From contig JAULSR010000006.1 of NCBI GenBank assembly GCA_030512295.1, forward strand, positions 186,001 through 250,000: a stretch of 64,000 nucleotides of DNA, given 5' to 3'. A program made the translations under genes and the position numbers. The notes under the pieces are model-generated. The model made no database searches and had not been told where the DNA came from. It saw only the letters and a list, made by a program, of their open reading frames with translations. The DNA comes from Bombardia bombarda (taxonomy: Eukaryota > Ascomycota > Sordariomycetes > Sordariales > Lasiosphaeriaceae). Shown in pieces: positions 23,819 to 35,396 of this stretch. How positions within the stretch are numbered: the first letter of the stretch is position 1; every line of letters begins with the position of its first letter.

Positions 23819-24777
23819 CTACAGACAGATGGGTGTGAAAGCAACAGAGACAACCCAAAACACCAAACCAATCGCTACGCCCCAGACCATATCTAACAAA
23901 ACGCTTAACAAAAACACTCCATATCCCATATGTAAACATAAACTGTACAACCCCCTACCTACGCCCACCACCACCACCACCCGGCCCCTCCAGCGGACTA
24001 TACGCCCCCCTATCCTGCTGATTCCTAGACCCCTCCCCAGTACTCCCCCCGTCGCCGTCGAAGCAGCAACCGCCACCACCCTCCTCAACAACCCCGGCCT
24101 CGACCCTCCTCCTCCTCCTCCTCCTCCTCCTCCTCCTCCTCCACCACCAGATCTACCACCCGGTAACCCAGCAGCAAGCGCAGCCTTGCGCTCCTTCATC
24201 TCAAGCAACCTCCTCAGCCCGGCCCAGCCTAGCAGCCCCGCCGTGCCCATGATGAAGCCCCACACGATGAACTGGTCCTTGCGGCTGTCGCGCTGGAAGC
24301 AGCTCGTCACCACGTCCTTCTCCTCGGCGCCCTTGCAGATGGGCAGGTTGTACTGCAGGCAGAAGGCGCGGTTGCACTGCGTGCAGCTGGAGGAGGCGGC
24401 GCGGGGCGTGAGTGAGCGCTTGCTGGTCTGGCGGTTGTCGGAAAGGGAGCGTGCTTCGGGGAGGAGGCTTTGTTGCGGGTCAGTGCCGCCCAGGGCGGAG
24501 GAGGTGGTGGTCGTGGAAGAGGAGGGCGCTTCGGAGGCGGTTGAGTGGGAGGGGGGCGGAGGAGGTGGTGGTGGGGGGTTGTCGTGTTGCGGACCGAGGG
24601 GGATGATGGTGCTGTTGGTGAAGCAGGTGCATTTGCAAAAGGTTGGCGCTGCTGGAGAGAGGGGTTAGCATGGTGGTGAGTTGTGACGGTAGCCAAGGTA
24701 GCTAGCTCACAGGCTGCGGCGACCAGCGACGCCAGCGACGCCAGGAGCACAATCAAGAGGTGGTGTATTCGCGTCAT
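23819..24777 (-). CDS. Secreted-signal, Cys-rich single-span membrane protein, conserved in fungi
   Basis: Two exons, 24777-24711 and 24651-23819, with a 59-base intron; up to 299 residues. Exon 1 encodes a clear signal peptide (IHHLLIVLLASLASLVAA). Exon 2 starts with APTFCKCTCFTNSTIIPLG, then a Pro/Ser/Thr-rich linker, then a second Cys cluster CTQCNRAFCLQYNLPICKG and SCFQRDSRKDQ leading into a membrane span (FIVWGFIMGTAGLLGWAGL). This paired-cysteine arrangement recurs in uncharacterised fungal proteins; I know of no assigned function. A Gly run of about 15 residues comes from a CCT microsatellite. The last 70 residues beyond it are hydrophobic and less convincing, so the true C-terminus may lie earlier after an unseen intron. 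Confidence 0.78.
24105..24140. repeat. CCT microsatellite (12 units)
   Basis: Pure trinucleotide repeat inside the Cys-rich membrane protein gene. Read on the minus strand it encodes part of a poly-Gly tract, so length change stays in frame. Confidence 0.95.
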
Positions 24778-25063
24778 TGTCGCATTGGGTTGGGGAGGTT
24801 CAGGATGACGCCCGCGATGGCCAATGTCGCACTGCTTGGAGCTGTCGAGCGCGAGCAGTAAGCCGTCGTCGTGGTTGTTGATGACGGCGTCGCGGCTGCC
24901 AGTGGTAGGGGTTGGTTGCCACCCGCTACACAGTACAGCTGGTCCCGGCAGCTGGTCCTGGCTCTAGGCAGCGAGTGTCCACAGTGGCTCAGCTTGACTC
25001 ATGCAATGTGGCGGGACTGCCAAGACAAAAAATTGCAGGCGCGCACAGACCAGCCCGCAGCTC

Positions 25064-25070
25064 TATATAA
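25064..25070 (+). promoter_or_regulatory. TATA box of the U6 snRNA gene
   Basis: TATATAA lies about 53-59 bases before the predicted 5' end of U6. RNA polymerase III U6 promoters use an upstream TATA element, usually nearer -30, so the spacing is somewhat long. Confidence 0.6.
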
Positions 25071-25122
25071 CCGCGCCCGACCCATCGCCCTTCTTGCACT
25101 TTTTCTCTCCTCTTTTCTTTCC

Positions 25123-25224
25123 TTGCCTTCGGGCAAATATGGTCAATTTGAAACGATACAGAGAAGATTAGCATGGCCCCTGCACTAAGGATGACACGCT
25201 ACTCAAAGAGACGCTAAACATTTT
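25123..25224 (+). ncRNA. U6: U6 spliceosomal small nuclear RNA
   Basis: The 5' stem-loop is TTGCC-TTCG-GGCAA (25123-25136). It is followed by TGGTCAATTTGAAACGATAC, the invariant ACAGAGA box that pairs with the 5' splice site, GATTAGCATGGCCCCTGC and AAGGATGACACGC, which holds the U4/U2-pairing and catalytic region. The transcript ends at a T7 run (25221-25227), a polymerase III terminator. No intron interrupts it, unlike the U6 gene of Schizosaccharomyces pombe. It lies alone between two minus-strand protein genes. The 5' end is uncertain by a few bases. Confidence 0.97.
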
Positions 25225-25227
25225 TTT

Positions 25228-25782
25228 CACTGTGATCGCAGCCTACTGAGGCTGCGACATGGGGAAGAAACTGATTCCCTCTTTTCAGCATCGTAATGGT
25301 AGTTTTGCTGCATTGCCAGAGGATGTTGCATTGCAAGTTAGTCTAGTTGCTTGCTTCGACATTGCTCTCGTCGGCTCTTGTCTAGTGGAAGTTCGCTATT
25401 TCGATGAACTCTTGTGAGTTTCGCTCTGTTCACCCTGTCGAGCCTGTGTACCAGATCTAATGGCGTCGGCGTATTCCGACCATTGTTGAGGCATGCGGTT
25501 GGTACATAACTGCACCTCAGATACGGAGTGTACTTATTGGTTATTATTGAAGTATCTGCTTCTTGGTGTGACCCTCTGCGAGATCTAAAAAGGTGGGCAT
25601 GGCACGGACAGGTGCTCATTCAAACCCTCTTGCGGAGAGAAAATTGCAGTGAAACCACGAATAAAGGGGCAGTGCAATTTGCGCTGCCACCACAATACCA
25701 TGGTGGAGTGAGGCCCCTCCAATGATAATGCAACAAAGCCAGACCGGACATGGTACTATGGTTTTAGGGCGATGTACGTCGA
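25228..25782. other. Spacer downstream of U6
   Basis: No gene is visible. A downstream B-box, present in budding yeast U6 genes, was looked for and no clear match was found. Confidence 0.6.
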
Positions 25783-26781
25783 CTATTGGTCCTGTTTCGA
25801 TAGCTTCATCGCAAACTGATGGCTCATGTCCCAACTGTCTTCCTCCTCCTCGCTGTCTTGTTCGTGAATGGTCGGTAGAAGGCTGCGCCGGCCCAGGACA
25901 ATCCACTCATCATCCAGACCATCATGTTGCTGTCTCTCGCCCTCCTGCTGCTGGCCTCCTTTGTTCGTCGGGCTTTCGTCCACAGGCATACCGTTGGAAG
26001 TGACATCCATGTCGTCCGCGACTAAAACCTTGTCGACAGCACCCGTATCCCCATTACCATTGCCATCACCATCGTCATCGCCTTCTATCTCCGGTTCATC
26101 GTGTGACCTCTCCGTATGAACCACCACGACCATCTCGATATCTTGATCCTGCTGCCCCATCGCCACATCCTGTTCCCGTCCACTGAGCTTTTTCGGCTCA
26201 TGCCCATCGCTAGCCGCGTCCGTAGTTGGAATAGCCCTCCCATCAGGTACAATCCTTTGCGAGCGCGAGCCCACAAGCCCATCAAGCCTATCTCTTCTTT
26301 TCCTCTCCGCAGCCAGCACCAAGGGCCGGCACCACATCAACAGCGGCATGCCGCCCTCACAAAGTAGCCACGCTCTGATTCCCTTCAACACGGCGTTTGG
26401 TCTTCTCGCCTGCCCCCGATCCTGCTCTTGTTGCTGCTGTGACCTGTAACGAACGCCGCATACATAGAAACTCGCCCAAACGAGATAGACGACTCCCCAC
26501 AGCATCGTGTAAGCCAGACATAGTGGCCAAAAAACCATGACCGCAAAGACGGCGGCAGACACTCGAGATAAAGGACCATCCCGAGCATGTTTGGTGGGTA
26601 TTTTCAGTGGTTGGCAGCAGGCGGGAAGATCAGAATACTTCTTGTACCGCGTGGTGCCGAGCAGGAAACCGATTAGCAGATAGCCTAGCGAGATAGACGT
26701 GTAGATGAAGACCATGAAGTGAGACGGCCACTGCATAGCTGGGTTTGTGTCTGAGCTGTGGTGAGGAATCAAGGTTGGCAT
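25783..26781 (-). CDS. Uncharacterised multi-span membrane protein with acidic tail
   Basis: A single exon of 332 residues from the chosen ATG (MPTLIPHHSS). Hydrophobic spans are at about 22-42 (FMVFIYTSISLGYLLIGFLL) and about 74-110, the latter long enough for two spans (SAAVFAVMVFWPLCLAYTML, then WGVVYLVWASFYVCGV). A basic linker RYRSQQQQEQ and a long acidic, Gln/Gly-rich C-terminal tail with DEEWIVLGRR-like and SEEEEDSWDM segments follow. The open frame continues upstream to 27021, but that extension is low in hydrophobic pattern and has no conserved look, so the internal start just before the first span is preferred. I do not recognise the family. Confidence 0.65.
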   Translation of the reverse strand: MPTLIPHHSSDTNPAMQWPSHFMVFIYTSISLGYLLIGFLLGTTRYKKYSDLPACCQPLKIPTKHARDGPLSRVSAAVFAVMVFWPLCLAYTMLWGVVYLVWASFYVCGVRYRSQQQQEQDRGQARRPNAVLKGIRAWLLCEGGMPLLMWCRPLVLAAERKRRDRLDGLVGSRSQRIVPDGRAIPTTDAASDGHEPKKLSGREQDVAMGQQDQDIEMVVVVHTERSHDEPEIEGDDDGDGNGNGDTGAVDKVLVADDMDVTSNGMPVDESPTNKGGQQQEGERQQHDGLDDEWIVLGRRSLLPTIHEQDSEEEEDSWDMSHQFAMKLSKQDQ

Positions 26782-28097
26782 GATGAGGACGGCGGGATGT
26801 CGTGTTTGTAGGCGATTCGTAGGTTTGGCTTGTTCGCTTGCTTTAGAAAGTCGGACGAAGACGGATGGTGGAAGACTTGAAGACTCTGTAAAGTCGTCAG
26901 GTTTGACTTTTCCTCTACAGTTAGCAGAGGGAAGGGCAAACGGAAAAAGGAACGTGTCATCCTCTTCAGCCCGGGAGCTAAACCATGGGCAGACAGCGAA
27001 GCTGTGGATACATAGACTCACCTTCTGTTTTTGTCTTTACTTGCCCACCGCCGTGATAAGTGGCGATGGAGTCTTTCGAAGTACGCGAGCTGGGTTTCTG
27101 GCGTGGAATGATGGAATGATGGAAGAAGGGGGACAGTAGAGATGTGGTCTGCTAGAAATGTGTTAAGGAAAGAGATAAACCAACACTTGACACGAGTCCG
27201 AACGACCAACACAGTTTAAGTTCCAGCGATCCATCCATCACCTGCATAATAGTCAGATCTGCCAAGGCCGAAGGACAAACCCAACTTTCTTCCCTCCTCC
27301 CACTTGAACTGTGACCAAGCCCAAGATGTGACAGCATAACCGACTGAAGCCACAGCATAAATGAGGCGTCAGTAGCGGGTTGAGATACCCAGCCGTTGAT
27401 CACGCCTTCACACTCAAACCCTCTCCAAATATAGAGCAGGTGGGTCAACGCACGCCAAACGCCTCAACCAGGATTATACAAATCACAAGCCCAAGCGGCT
27501 CTGTAGATAAACTTTTCAATTGTCCGCCAGAAGTGAATAAAAGTATTATGTTGTTACAGAGCCACGCCGTGCTCACCTTGTCCTGCCTCGTGCCCACCGT
27601 ATCACATGTGTTCAGCATGTCCAAGGTCACGAACACCCCTATTAATACAAGCCGAATGTGCTGTGCTATACACCCAAGCAAACAGCAAGACATGGTCCCC
27701 GAGAATAAATTCCCACCCACCTCACCCCCCAATCCTCTGACCCAGGAAGACGATTATAATATACAGTGATTAACCAATTCCCCGGCCTGCGCTGCCACTC
27801 TCCAGAACAAGGATACCAGTAGGTCTAGACCAGCATGCCATGTCCATTCCTTGCGACATAAAGCACGCCTTTTGGTATCGAAAAAAGTTGTTGCAATGCT
27901 GAAAGAATAGAAAAGAATAAGAAAAAGCAACAAGAAAAAGCAACAAGAAAACAGCCATCAACTGGCCCAACCCAACACATCAGCAAGCTGGCTGACTTGT
28001 TTCCAAACCCAACCCAAACCATGTGACACACATCCTTCCATGTCCACTCCCCCCATACCCTCCAATCTCAACCTCCACCCCCAGTATATCCGCCCAC
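26782..28097. other. Intergenic, no supported gene
   Basis: Contains the promoter of the membrane protein gene and the 3' flank of the LRR gene. Frames of 95-130 codons occur on both strands near 27150-27770 but have no domain and overlap each other. Confidence 0.6.
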
Positions 28098-31000
28098 TCA
28101 ATCCAAATCACCAATACTCGTATCCCCCTCCTCCCCCTTCCACGCCGCCATCTCCGCAACCGGCACCCGCCCCCTCAGCCACCTCAGCGTCGCCTCCGTG
28201 CCCCTCTCCAGCACATTGTACCTCGGCACCCTGAACCTATTGCCCCCCACCTCGAACTTCTCCAGCCCCCCGCTACTGCCCCCCAGCAGCCCCAGCCTCG
28301 GATTCAGATGCGCAATGTCATTATTCCCCACATCCACAATCCTCAACCCCCTGATCGCCTCGGGGTCCAGCTCCGCCAGATGGTTGTTCGACATCAACAG
28401 CACCGTCAGGTTGGGAAACGCCTCCCGCAGCTTTCCGGCCGCCGGCAGCGCCGAGATGCGGTTGAAGCTCACGTCAATCTTCTGCAGGTTGGGCATGCGG
28501 AGGTGGGCGACTAGCGGCCCGAGGCCGCTGATGTGGTTGTTGGCCAGGTTGAGCTCCTTGAGCGCTGGCAGGTCGAAGAGGCCTTCGTTGCTGCCTAGGT
28601 AGGTCTCTCCCACGAGCTGGTTATGCGCCAGAGACAGCGTCGTCAGAGTCTCTGCGAAGAAGGAGAGCGACTCGGGCAGCGCGGTGAAGAGGTTGTGGTG
28701 CAGCTGGATCTCGTTGACGCGGCTGGCTGCCGCTACCTTTGAGCAGATGACAGGGTGTAGCGAGGATGACTGCGTGTTGGATCGATCGAGAATGCCCCCG
28801 CTTCGGACAGGCCATGTCTGCCCTGTCAGGGTGTGGGAGCGGGAGCGGGCTGGCGAGCCAGGCGCGGATGTTGGCGGCGTCGCAAAGTCGTCTTGGTCGG
28901 ATTCGTTTGCATCATCGGCCTCGTCTGTGTTGTGGACAGCTGCAGCTTTGCTATCAACAGAGTGGCTGGCCGGACCAGCGAGGGTCGGCTCTGGCGTGAG
29001 CTCAAGTTCGGGCTCAGGCTGGAGATGCGCGGGAGGCGGCTCCAGTCTGGAAGCAAGGATTGCCTTCATCTCGTCGGTGTCCATGGAACTGAACTTCTTC
29101 TCACGGAGAGGGTTCCCACTCAGCCGGAGCATAGCGAGCTTTTCCATTCGCCCGATCTCGGGGGGAATAACCCGAATGTCGTTGCTCGACAAGTCAGCCG
29201 ATCTCAGCTGTTGTAGGCTGGTAAAACCCTCGGGAATGGCGTTGATGCTGTTCTCGTCAGCAGCAAGAGTGTGAAGGCTGGTCCAGCTGCTGACGTCGGG
29301 CAATGCCTGGAGACGATTCACCGAAATAGTAAGCTGGGCCAGTGCCAACATAGAGACAGATTTCCCTACAGCTGGCGAGCAGATGTGGGACAACTGATTC
29401 AAGGAAACATCTAGGTTCTTGAGAGACGGTAGCGACTCCACCGACTCTGGGATCAGAGTACCCTTAAGCTGGTTCTTGCGAGCGACAAGCTCAGTCAAAG
29501 GGAGGGTCGCCAGGATCTCAAAGGGTAGAGTCTCAAAGGCATTCTCGCTGATGTTCAGGACCCGAAGACGCGTAATGTTTGCCAAGTTGGAGGGTAACGA
29601 TGCAATGTTATTCCCATGGAGATCCAGAATCTCAAGGTTGACCAAGTTCGAGAAACAAGGGTCAAGAGGACCGTAGAGAAGATTGCCGCCCAGCTTCAAA
29701 TCTCTAAGGGGGGTGATCAGAGAGATAACTTCCAGACAGTTATTGGCAAGCCTGTTTTGGGACTATCCATAGAATTAGCAGGGAAAGGCAGTGATATCTC
29801 GGCGGCCAGAATTACCAGATTAAGGGAGGTGAGCAGCTGCATTCGCCGAAGCCCCATGGGCAGGGTAATGAGCATGTTTCCGTGTAGGTCAAGAGTCTCG
29901 AGCCCAGCGAAGATATTTCCCTGGCTGTCCTCGTCATCCGCAAAAGACTGAGGGTCGACATCGGGGAACACAGAATCTGCGATCATCTCCAGCTCATTAT
30001 CGGCGGCGACGAACCTGGAGAGGTCTACACTCTCAGCCCAAGCTCCGCCTGACTGGCCAATCGACTCGAGATTGTACATGTTCATGACCTCAGCCGGGAT
30101 CTCCTTCAGCCCCATGGCGGCAATGTTCAGCCTGCCACTGGTTCTGGCGGACTCGAGTCGGCCTTGTAGCACCTTTGCCCGCGACTGGTGGTCCCGACGT
30201 TGGCTGAAGGGATCATTGGCTAGGCCAAAGTCAAACGTATTGTCTGTTGGAATCAGGGGAGATTCGTCAGACTCTGTGACTGGGTTCGCTGAGGCAGAAA
30301 GCTGCAGTGCTGCCGCCCGCTTGGCTGCTTTTGCCCTGGCAATCTGCTCGCGCAAAGCAGACGACGACTTTCTACTTGTATCGCCCGATCCAGCCGTGAT
30401 GGCTGTACTTGCGGAGACAGCCGATGCGCTGGATCGGGTTGTATCTGCGGAAGATGCAGCCGACGACCATTGAGAGCCCGAGGATACCTTTCTGGAAGTC
30501 TCGGATGTACCAATTTTGTTCAAAGCCGATACGGATGGCTTCTTGAAGAGCCCATTGATTGACGGTCTCTTGGTAGCAGGGCGTGCGCCCAGGGTCTTGG
30601 CCCCATACTTGGGAACAGGGGGAATAGGGGCAACAGCTTCTTCCTTCTCTGGACTCGGCGTTCTGGCTGGTAGAGTGCCAGGGGCGGCCAGTGACTGGGG
30701 GCCATGGAGAGAAGATCGAATCGTCTTGGTCGATGTTGTCCTGATGGACGGCTGTCGTAGTGACTGGAAGCTTTGGCGGTTCCTCAAGGGGGTGCCCTCG
30801 ATGGTCTGTAGGCTGTTTTTGTATGTGCTTATGGATGACTGGAAACTGGAGATGCCTTCGCTGGGTCCAGAGCTGGAGCCTGGTCTGCTACCCGGCTGCG
30901 AGGCCTCTTTACCCGACCCATCCGAGTGGTGGCTCGATCCTGGTCGAGAAGGTGGTCGAGAAGGTGGTCGAGAAGCACGACTTGGGGGCCGAGATGAGGA

Positions 31001-31801
31001 CTGCTTCCTCGCGGATCCCAGGTCGTAGAAAGATGCTGCCCCCGCCTTACCCTTCACCGAGGGCGAGGAAGGCAGTTGAGATAGTGTTTCGATCGTTCTC
31101 TCGGCCAGCGATGGCCGTGGCTTCGAGGCGGATGCTCGGACTGTGTTGAAGAGAGAGTCATCGTCTAGCCCGGCAGGATCACGGGAGTCGAGCAGCTGGA
31201 AGACGGGCGTTTCTTCTTCTTGCACGCCTACCGACGAGGCTGATATCCATTGCTGGGATGGGCGCCGCTGAAGAGTCCGGGAAGGCTGACTGGGTTGTTG
31301 CTGGCTCGATCCCGCCCTCGCTAGCCTCAGTGGTGGCGCAACACTTGAACTGTTATATCTCGGCGTTCGGGAAGCACTGGCTGGCGTATTTGACGAGGCG
31401 GCTCGAGTGTGTGGAGAAGGGATAGCACGCGAGGGCGTAGTGGCGGTAGGCGCACCGCTTGCAGCAGCTGTGTTCGGCTGAGCGCGGCTCTGGGGAGTGC
31501 TTGTGACGGAGAGGTGGGAGGAGGAGGCTTGTGAGGCGTGCGAGGCGTGCGAGGCATGCGAGACTAGCTGGTCTCTTGAAGGAGCCGGTCGCAGTTTTGG
31601 GTTTCGCAAGGTTCCGCCGCCTCCAACAGCCAGGGTCTCCCGGGATGGAGATGGTCGGATCGAGTGTGATCGAGGAATCGGGAGCTTGGACGAAGACGCA
31701 AGCGACGAAGACTGGCCAGGCACCGGCAGCTTGGACAGTCGAGGGACGCCCTTTGGCGGCGGTTTGGTGGGCTGGCTTTGGCTTTGGCTTTGTTCTTCCA
31801 T
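28098..31801 (-). CDS. Large leucine-rich-repeat protein with disordered Ser-rich N-terminus
   Basis: Two exons, 31801-29816 and 29762-28098, joined across a 53-base intron; 1216 residues. The junction restores one repeat exactly: LTSLNL joins SQNRLANNCLEVISLITPL. The first 500 residues are Ser/Pro/Arg-rich and disordered (start MEEQSQSQSQP), probably heavily phosphorylated. LRRs of the LxxLxLxxN type begin near residue 570 and continue to the end, interrupted by a Ser/Asp/Pro-rich insert of about 100 residues (near HLQPEPELELTPEPTL to SHTLTGQTWP). The best general comparison is LRRC40/SHOC2-like LRR scaffolds; the partner is unknown. It has no kinase, cyclase or Sog2-type domain that I can see. 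The C-terminus ends within the last cap repeat. Confidence 0.92.
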
Positions 31802-33676
31802 CTTGAATGTTCAAAAATGGGAGTGGCGCCCGATCAGGCCGAACGAGCGGCAGCTTGCGTTGTTGATAGCTGGGGAACCTCAGACCTAAGCAGCTGTCAA
31901 ATTTAGGGGAGAATCCCTAGCGCACAGCTAACTGGCTCGTAGGTTTCGTAGCTGGCTCCTCCCGAAGCCCGATGTCAATGACCAATGCAGCGAAGGAGGG
32001 GCGATTTGACAGTTGACAATTGGTACTCGGTAGCTGGTGCGAAATGGCCCAAAAACATCCATGGATCGATCCATGCACAAAAGCCCAGTTTCTTTTCTCT
32101 CCGAATAAAGAGACTTGAGGTCGAATGGAGACGAGTGCAAGCTAATCACACTTACAGCCTCAACAGGCGGGAATTATTATTCACGCTGCCTCATCTCGCG
32201 CGCGTTGTGAAGGAAATGAGGTGCGCGCTCTGGTCATAAGCAGGTCTGAGCGGGTGCTCGGCATTCAATCCTTGGCGCGCCAGTAATCGGTAGTCGGGTG
32301 TGTACAAGGTTACATCCGCTGCCGGGCCCACCAGTTAAAGTCAGCATTCACTTACACGCACACATCACCAACAATGCACATTATTAGATGGATCCTTCAG
32401 GAATTTTGCCAAGGGAGAGGTAGACTTCGAAGCTCTGTTATTGAGTCTGTTTCCTCGATACCTTCCTATAACTCTCTTTACATTGTGTACTTGTTGCTTT
32501 GTATTGCCATTCGCCTAACATTCAAAACACCTACATAGTGATAGTATATACACCAGCTGACATTCCAGTATTGGCAACTGCTATCAGGTCAAGCTAGTGC
32601 TGAAGGCTTTTGAAAGGAGGCAATGAGGCCGCTAAAAACGGTCATTGCTAGCCCAGCTAGGCCATCATATGACACCCTCACTTGAACAAGATTCTTTCTC
32701 CCTCATATCATATTAACTACAGAATAGCACTCTCTTCATTGAGTGCTTTCAGTATGGAATTTCACATGTCAGTGACAGAACGACCCAGTAATTACGCAAA
32801 GTCATGACTGGACTGACGTGGACCCCGAACCCATCAAAGTCGGCCGGCGGCGCACTCAAAAAATTGGCGCGAGAAAAAAGTCAAGTTGGTTGGTTCCAGG
32901 ACATTACCTACCAACTGTAAATCAGATTACTAGTACTTAATATCAAACAGACTTATCTAGAAGCCGGCGATCAAACACCGTAAAACATTCGAGAATAACA
33001 TGCCTTTTTACACGCAACCCACAAGCAACCCATAAGCCAGCCATAAAACTGGTGCCCCCTCTTCCTTCAACTATTACTTTCTCATAGTCCAATCGAGACA
33101 GCAGAAAGGATCGAATTTGGCCTCAAAAGCGGCCTAAAACCACGCCTCAGGCCGGTGATACCACGGCCGGCCTGCGGGGATTAAAGCGAGCAAGCGGCGC
33201 AGTTTTTGACCTCTGTTCTTCTATCAAGGCTTCGAATACTACACCTAAGGCCGGATATGTGGTCAACATGACAGTTTCAAGACAGGTAAGATCCCCAGGT
33301 CGTCCGCCACCGACCAAATTGTCAACTTATGAAGCAGTTCGGAAAACGCTCTTAGAGGCTGTAATCAGGCAACAAAACCAGTTTCTTATCAGTAGATTAA
33401 CAATGTGACTCAAATCGAGGTTCATCAAACCAAAGACCCGCATGTACAAATCAGGTAGGCATGCAATGCATGAGAGAGACATGACAGACAGATCTGCGGC
33501 CTGTTTGCTGCAGGAACTAGAATCATTTAATATTTATCCCATCCCCCTTTTTCTTTCCATAGATAACGTCGTATTCCGGCACCAAACCGTCCCATCCTCT
33601 CCATTAGTTCGGCCAAATACCCATTAGATGATGCAGCGCAGCCGTTTGGTTGCTCAGCGACCAATATTCTAGACTG
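31802..33676. other. Divergent intergenic region, partly AT-rich
   Basis: It lies between the start codons of the LRR gene (minus) and the surface protein gene (plus). From about 32340 to 33450 composition drops to AT-leaning. A short plus-strand frame near 33268-33407 (MTVSRQVRSPGRPP...) is preceded only by stops and could be a relic; it is not called as a gene. Confidence 0.55.
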
Positions 33677-34150
33677 ATGAAGCCAACGACCCTGATTTCT
33701 CTCGCCGTGGCCACCGCGGGCGCAGCAGATGTGGCTTCGGCGCGGTTTGTCCCTACAACCACGACGACGGTGAGCTGTCCGGTTCCGTACCTGCTCCTCC
33801 TTCGCTCTTGAATTCTTTTCTCTCACTACTCTCCGTCTCTGACGTGGTGCGACGGCCGTCGACTAACAAGACGCTTCTCTCATTCAGAGGTCCCCATCCA
33901 TACACACAAATGATGCCGTTGCCCACGAGATTCGGCAAGAAGCCACCACAAAGACAACCACCCGGCGGACAATCACCAAAACCCGAACGAGGGCCAGCAA
34001 ATTAGCGGCAGCAGATCAACCCATATCAAGACTCTCCAGCTCTAGCTCCAGCACGCCAAAAGACACCCCTCAAGGCTTATCACTATACGCGTTGAACACA
34101 GCATCAACCGCCCGTACAACCACCAGCCCAACCTCCAGCAGCTCCACGAA

Positions 34151-34204
<54 letters not shown>

Positions 34205-35093
34205 CAACAGCTCCGGCTCCGGCTCCAGCCCCAACACCACCACCCCTCCGCAAAATACAGCCACCATCAGCGCCGGCGCAGCAGCAGGCATCACCGCCGG
34301 TGCCGTAGCAGCCGTCGCGCTCATTGCGCTCATCGCCTTTCTCATCTGGCGAAAGAAGCAAGGGGGGCTGCGCGGTGCCGTGGTGACAGCCGACTACCCG
34401 CACTCAGGATCAGGGGCAGAAAAGATGACGCAGATGAGCAATACGCCCTCGTCCAGCACCAGCTCCCGTCGTCGCCCCATGAATATCGACAACAACAGCA
34501 ACAGCAACAGCAATTACAGCAGAGGCCCATTCTCGCCACTGGACTACGGATTCCCGTCTCCGCTGCCGCCATTGCAACCAAACAGACAGACGTACCAACA
34601 GCACTGGGAGCATGTACATGTCCAAGCAGCGTCTCCAAGAGCCGTGGATTTTTATCCGCCGCCACCGACACCACCGCCAAAAGACGAAAAGTATACCGCG
34701 CGGTACTCGGCCAGCCACGCGCGAGAGATGGAAAAGGGTGAACACCCCGACAGCCCGTTCGGACCAATGCCTCTCATGGCCGAAGTTGCAGTTCCCTCTC
34801 CTGTTACTGCTGTTTTTAGAAGAAGCACCCCCCAAGGTGAGTGGGTGGACAGGCCCGAGAGTCTGTTCCGCGGCGGAGGCGGATCGGGGCAGTTTGACAT
34901 TCCGGGATTTATGGTACCTGGGCGAGACTATCGAGGCAGGTCGATGAGCTTTGCACAGGCGCGGCAGGAGTTGGACACGCGGAGGGGGGAGATGGAAGGC
35001 GGCAGGCCTTCGCCGATGTGGTCGCCGACGGTGGGGTGGCCACCGGGTGGCGTGTTGTCGCCGCTGAGGAGCAATCCTGTTGAGTTGCCGTGA
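33677..35093 (+). CDS. Single-pass Ser/Thr-rich surface protein, Mid2-like architecture
   Basis: Two exons, 33677-33769 and 33888-35093, with a 118-base intron; 432 residues. The N-terminus MKPTTLISLAVATAGAADVA is a signal peptide. The ectodomain (about 30-155) is rich in Thr and Ser, including a poly-Ser tract from a CAG/AGC repeat, and should be heavily O-mannosylated. One membrane span lies at about 159-185 (AAAGITAGAVAAVALIALIA), followed by the stop-transfer WRKKQ. The cytoplasmic tail is Pro/Ser-rich with PPPPTPPPK. The layout resembles fungal wall-stress sensors of the Mid2/WSC kind, but no WSC cysteine domain is present, so a sensor role is inference from architecture. Confidence 0.85.
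34154..34201. repeat. CAG microsatellite (16 units) encoding poly-Ser
   Basis: Uninterrupted trinucleotide repeat within exon 2 of the surface protein gene, read there as AGC serine codons. Length variation between strains would change the ectodomain without shifting the frame. Confidence 0.95.
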
Positions 35094-35396
35094 TGGGTGA
35101 TGGGTGATGGGTGATGATGAAAGATATACGATATGTATTACGATTATGTTTTTGTCTTTTCGCTTCTGTAATGACACCTTTGGATGTTGATGAGCGGGGG
35201 TTTCTGCGTTGAAGGTTTTTCAGGCGATGAAGATATCTTATCTACCTTCACGCTGTGTATTGTTACACTTATTCTGCTAGTCCGGACTTGATTTTAATCC
35301 AGTTGTCCTATTTTCCCCTGACGTAGTAAACCTAGTACAGTGCTAGAGTCAATCAGAAACGGTTGACCACGGAGAAGTAGGTCCCTTCATTATCAT
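35094..35396. other. Spacer between convergent genes
   Basis: About 300 bases holding the two 3' flanks and a short run of GATGGGT units right after the surface-protein stop codon. Nothing else is seen. Confidence 0.7.

Noticed and set aside
33268..33407. Short plus-strand frame that looks like a DNA-binding fragment
   Set aside because: Only about 46 codons with stops just before; too short to separate from chance.
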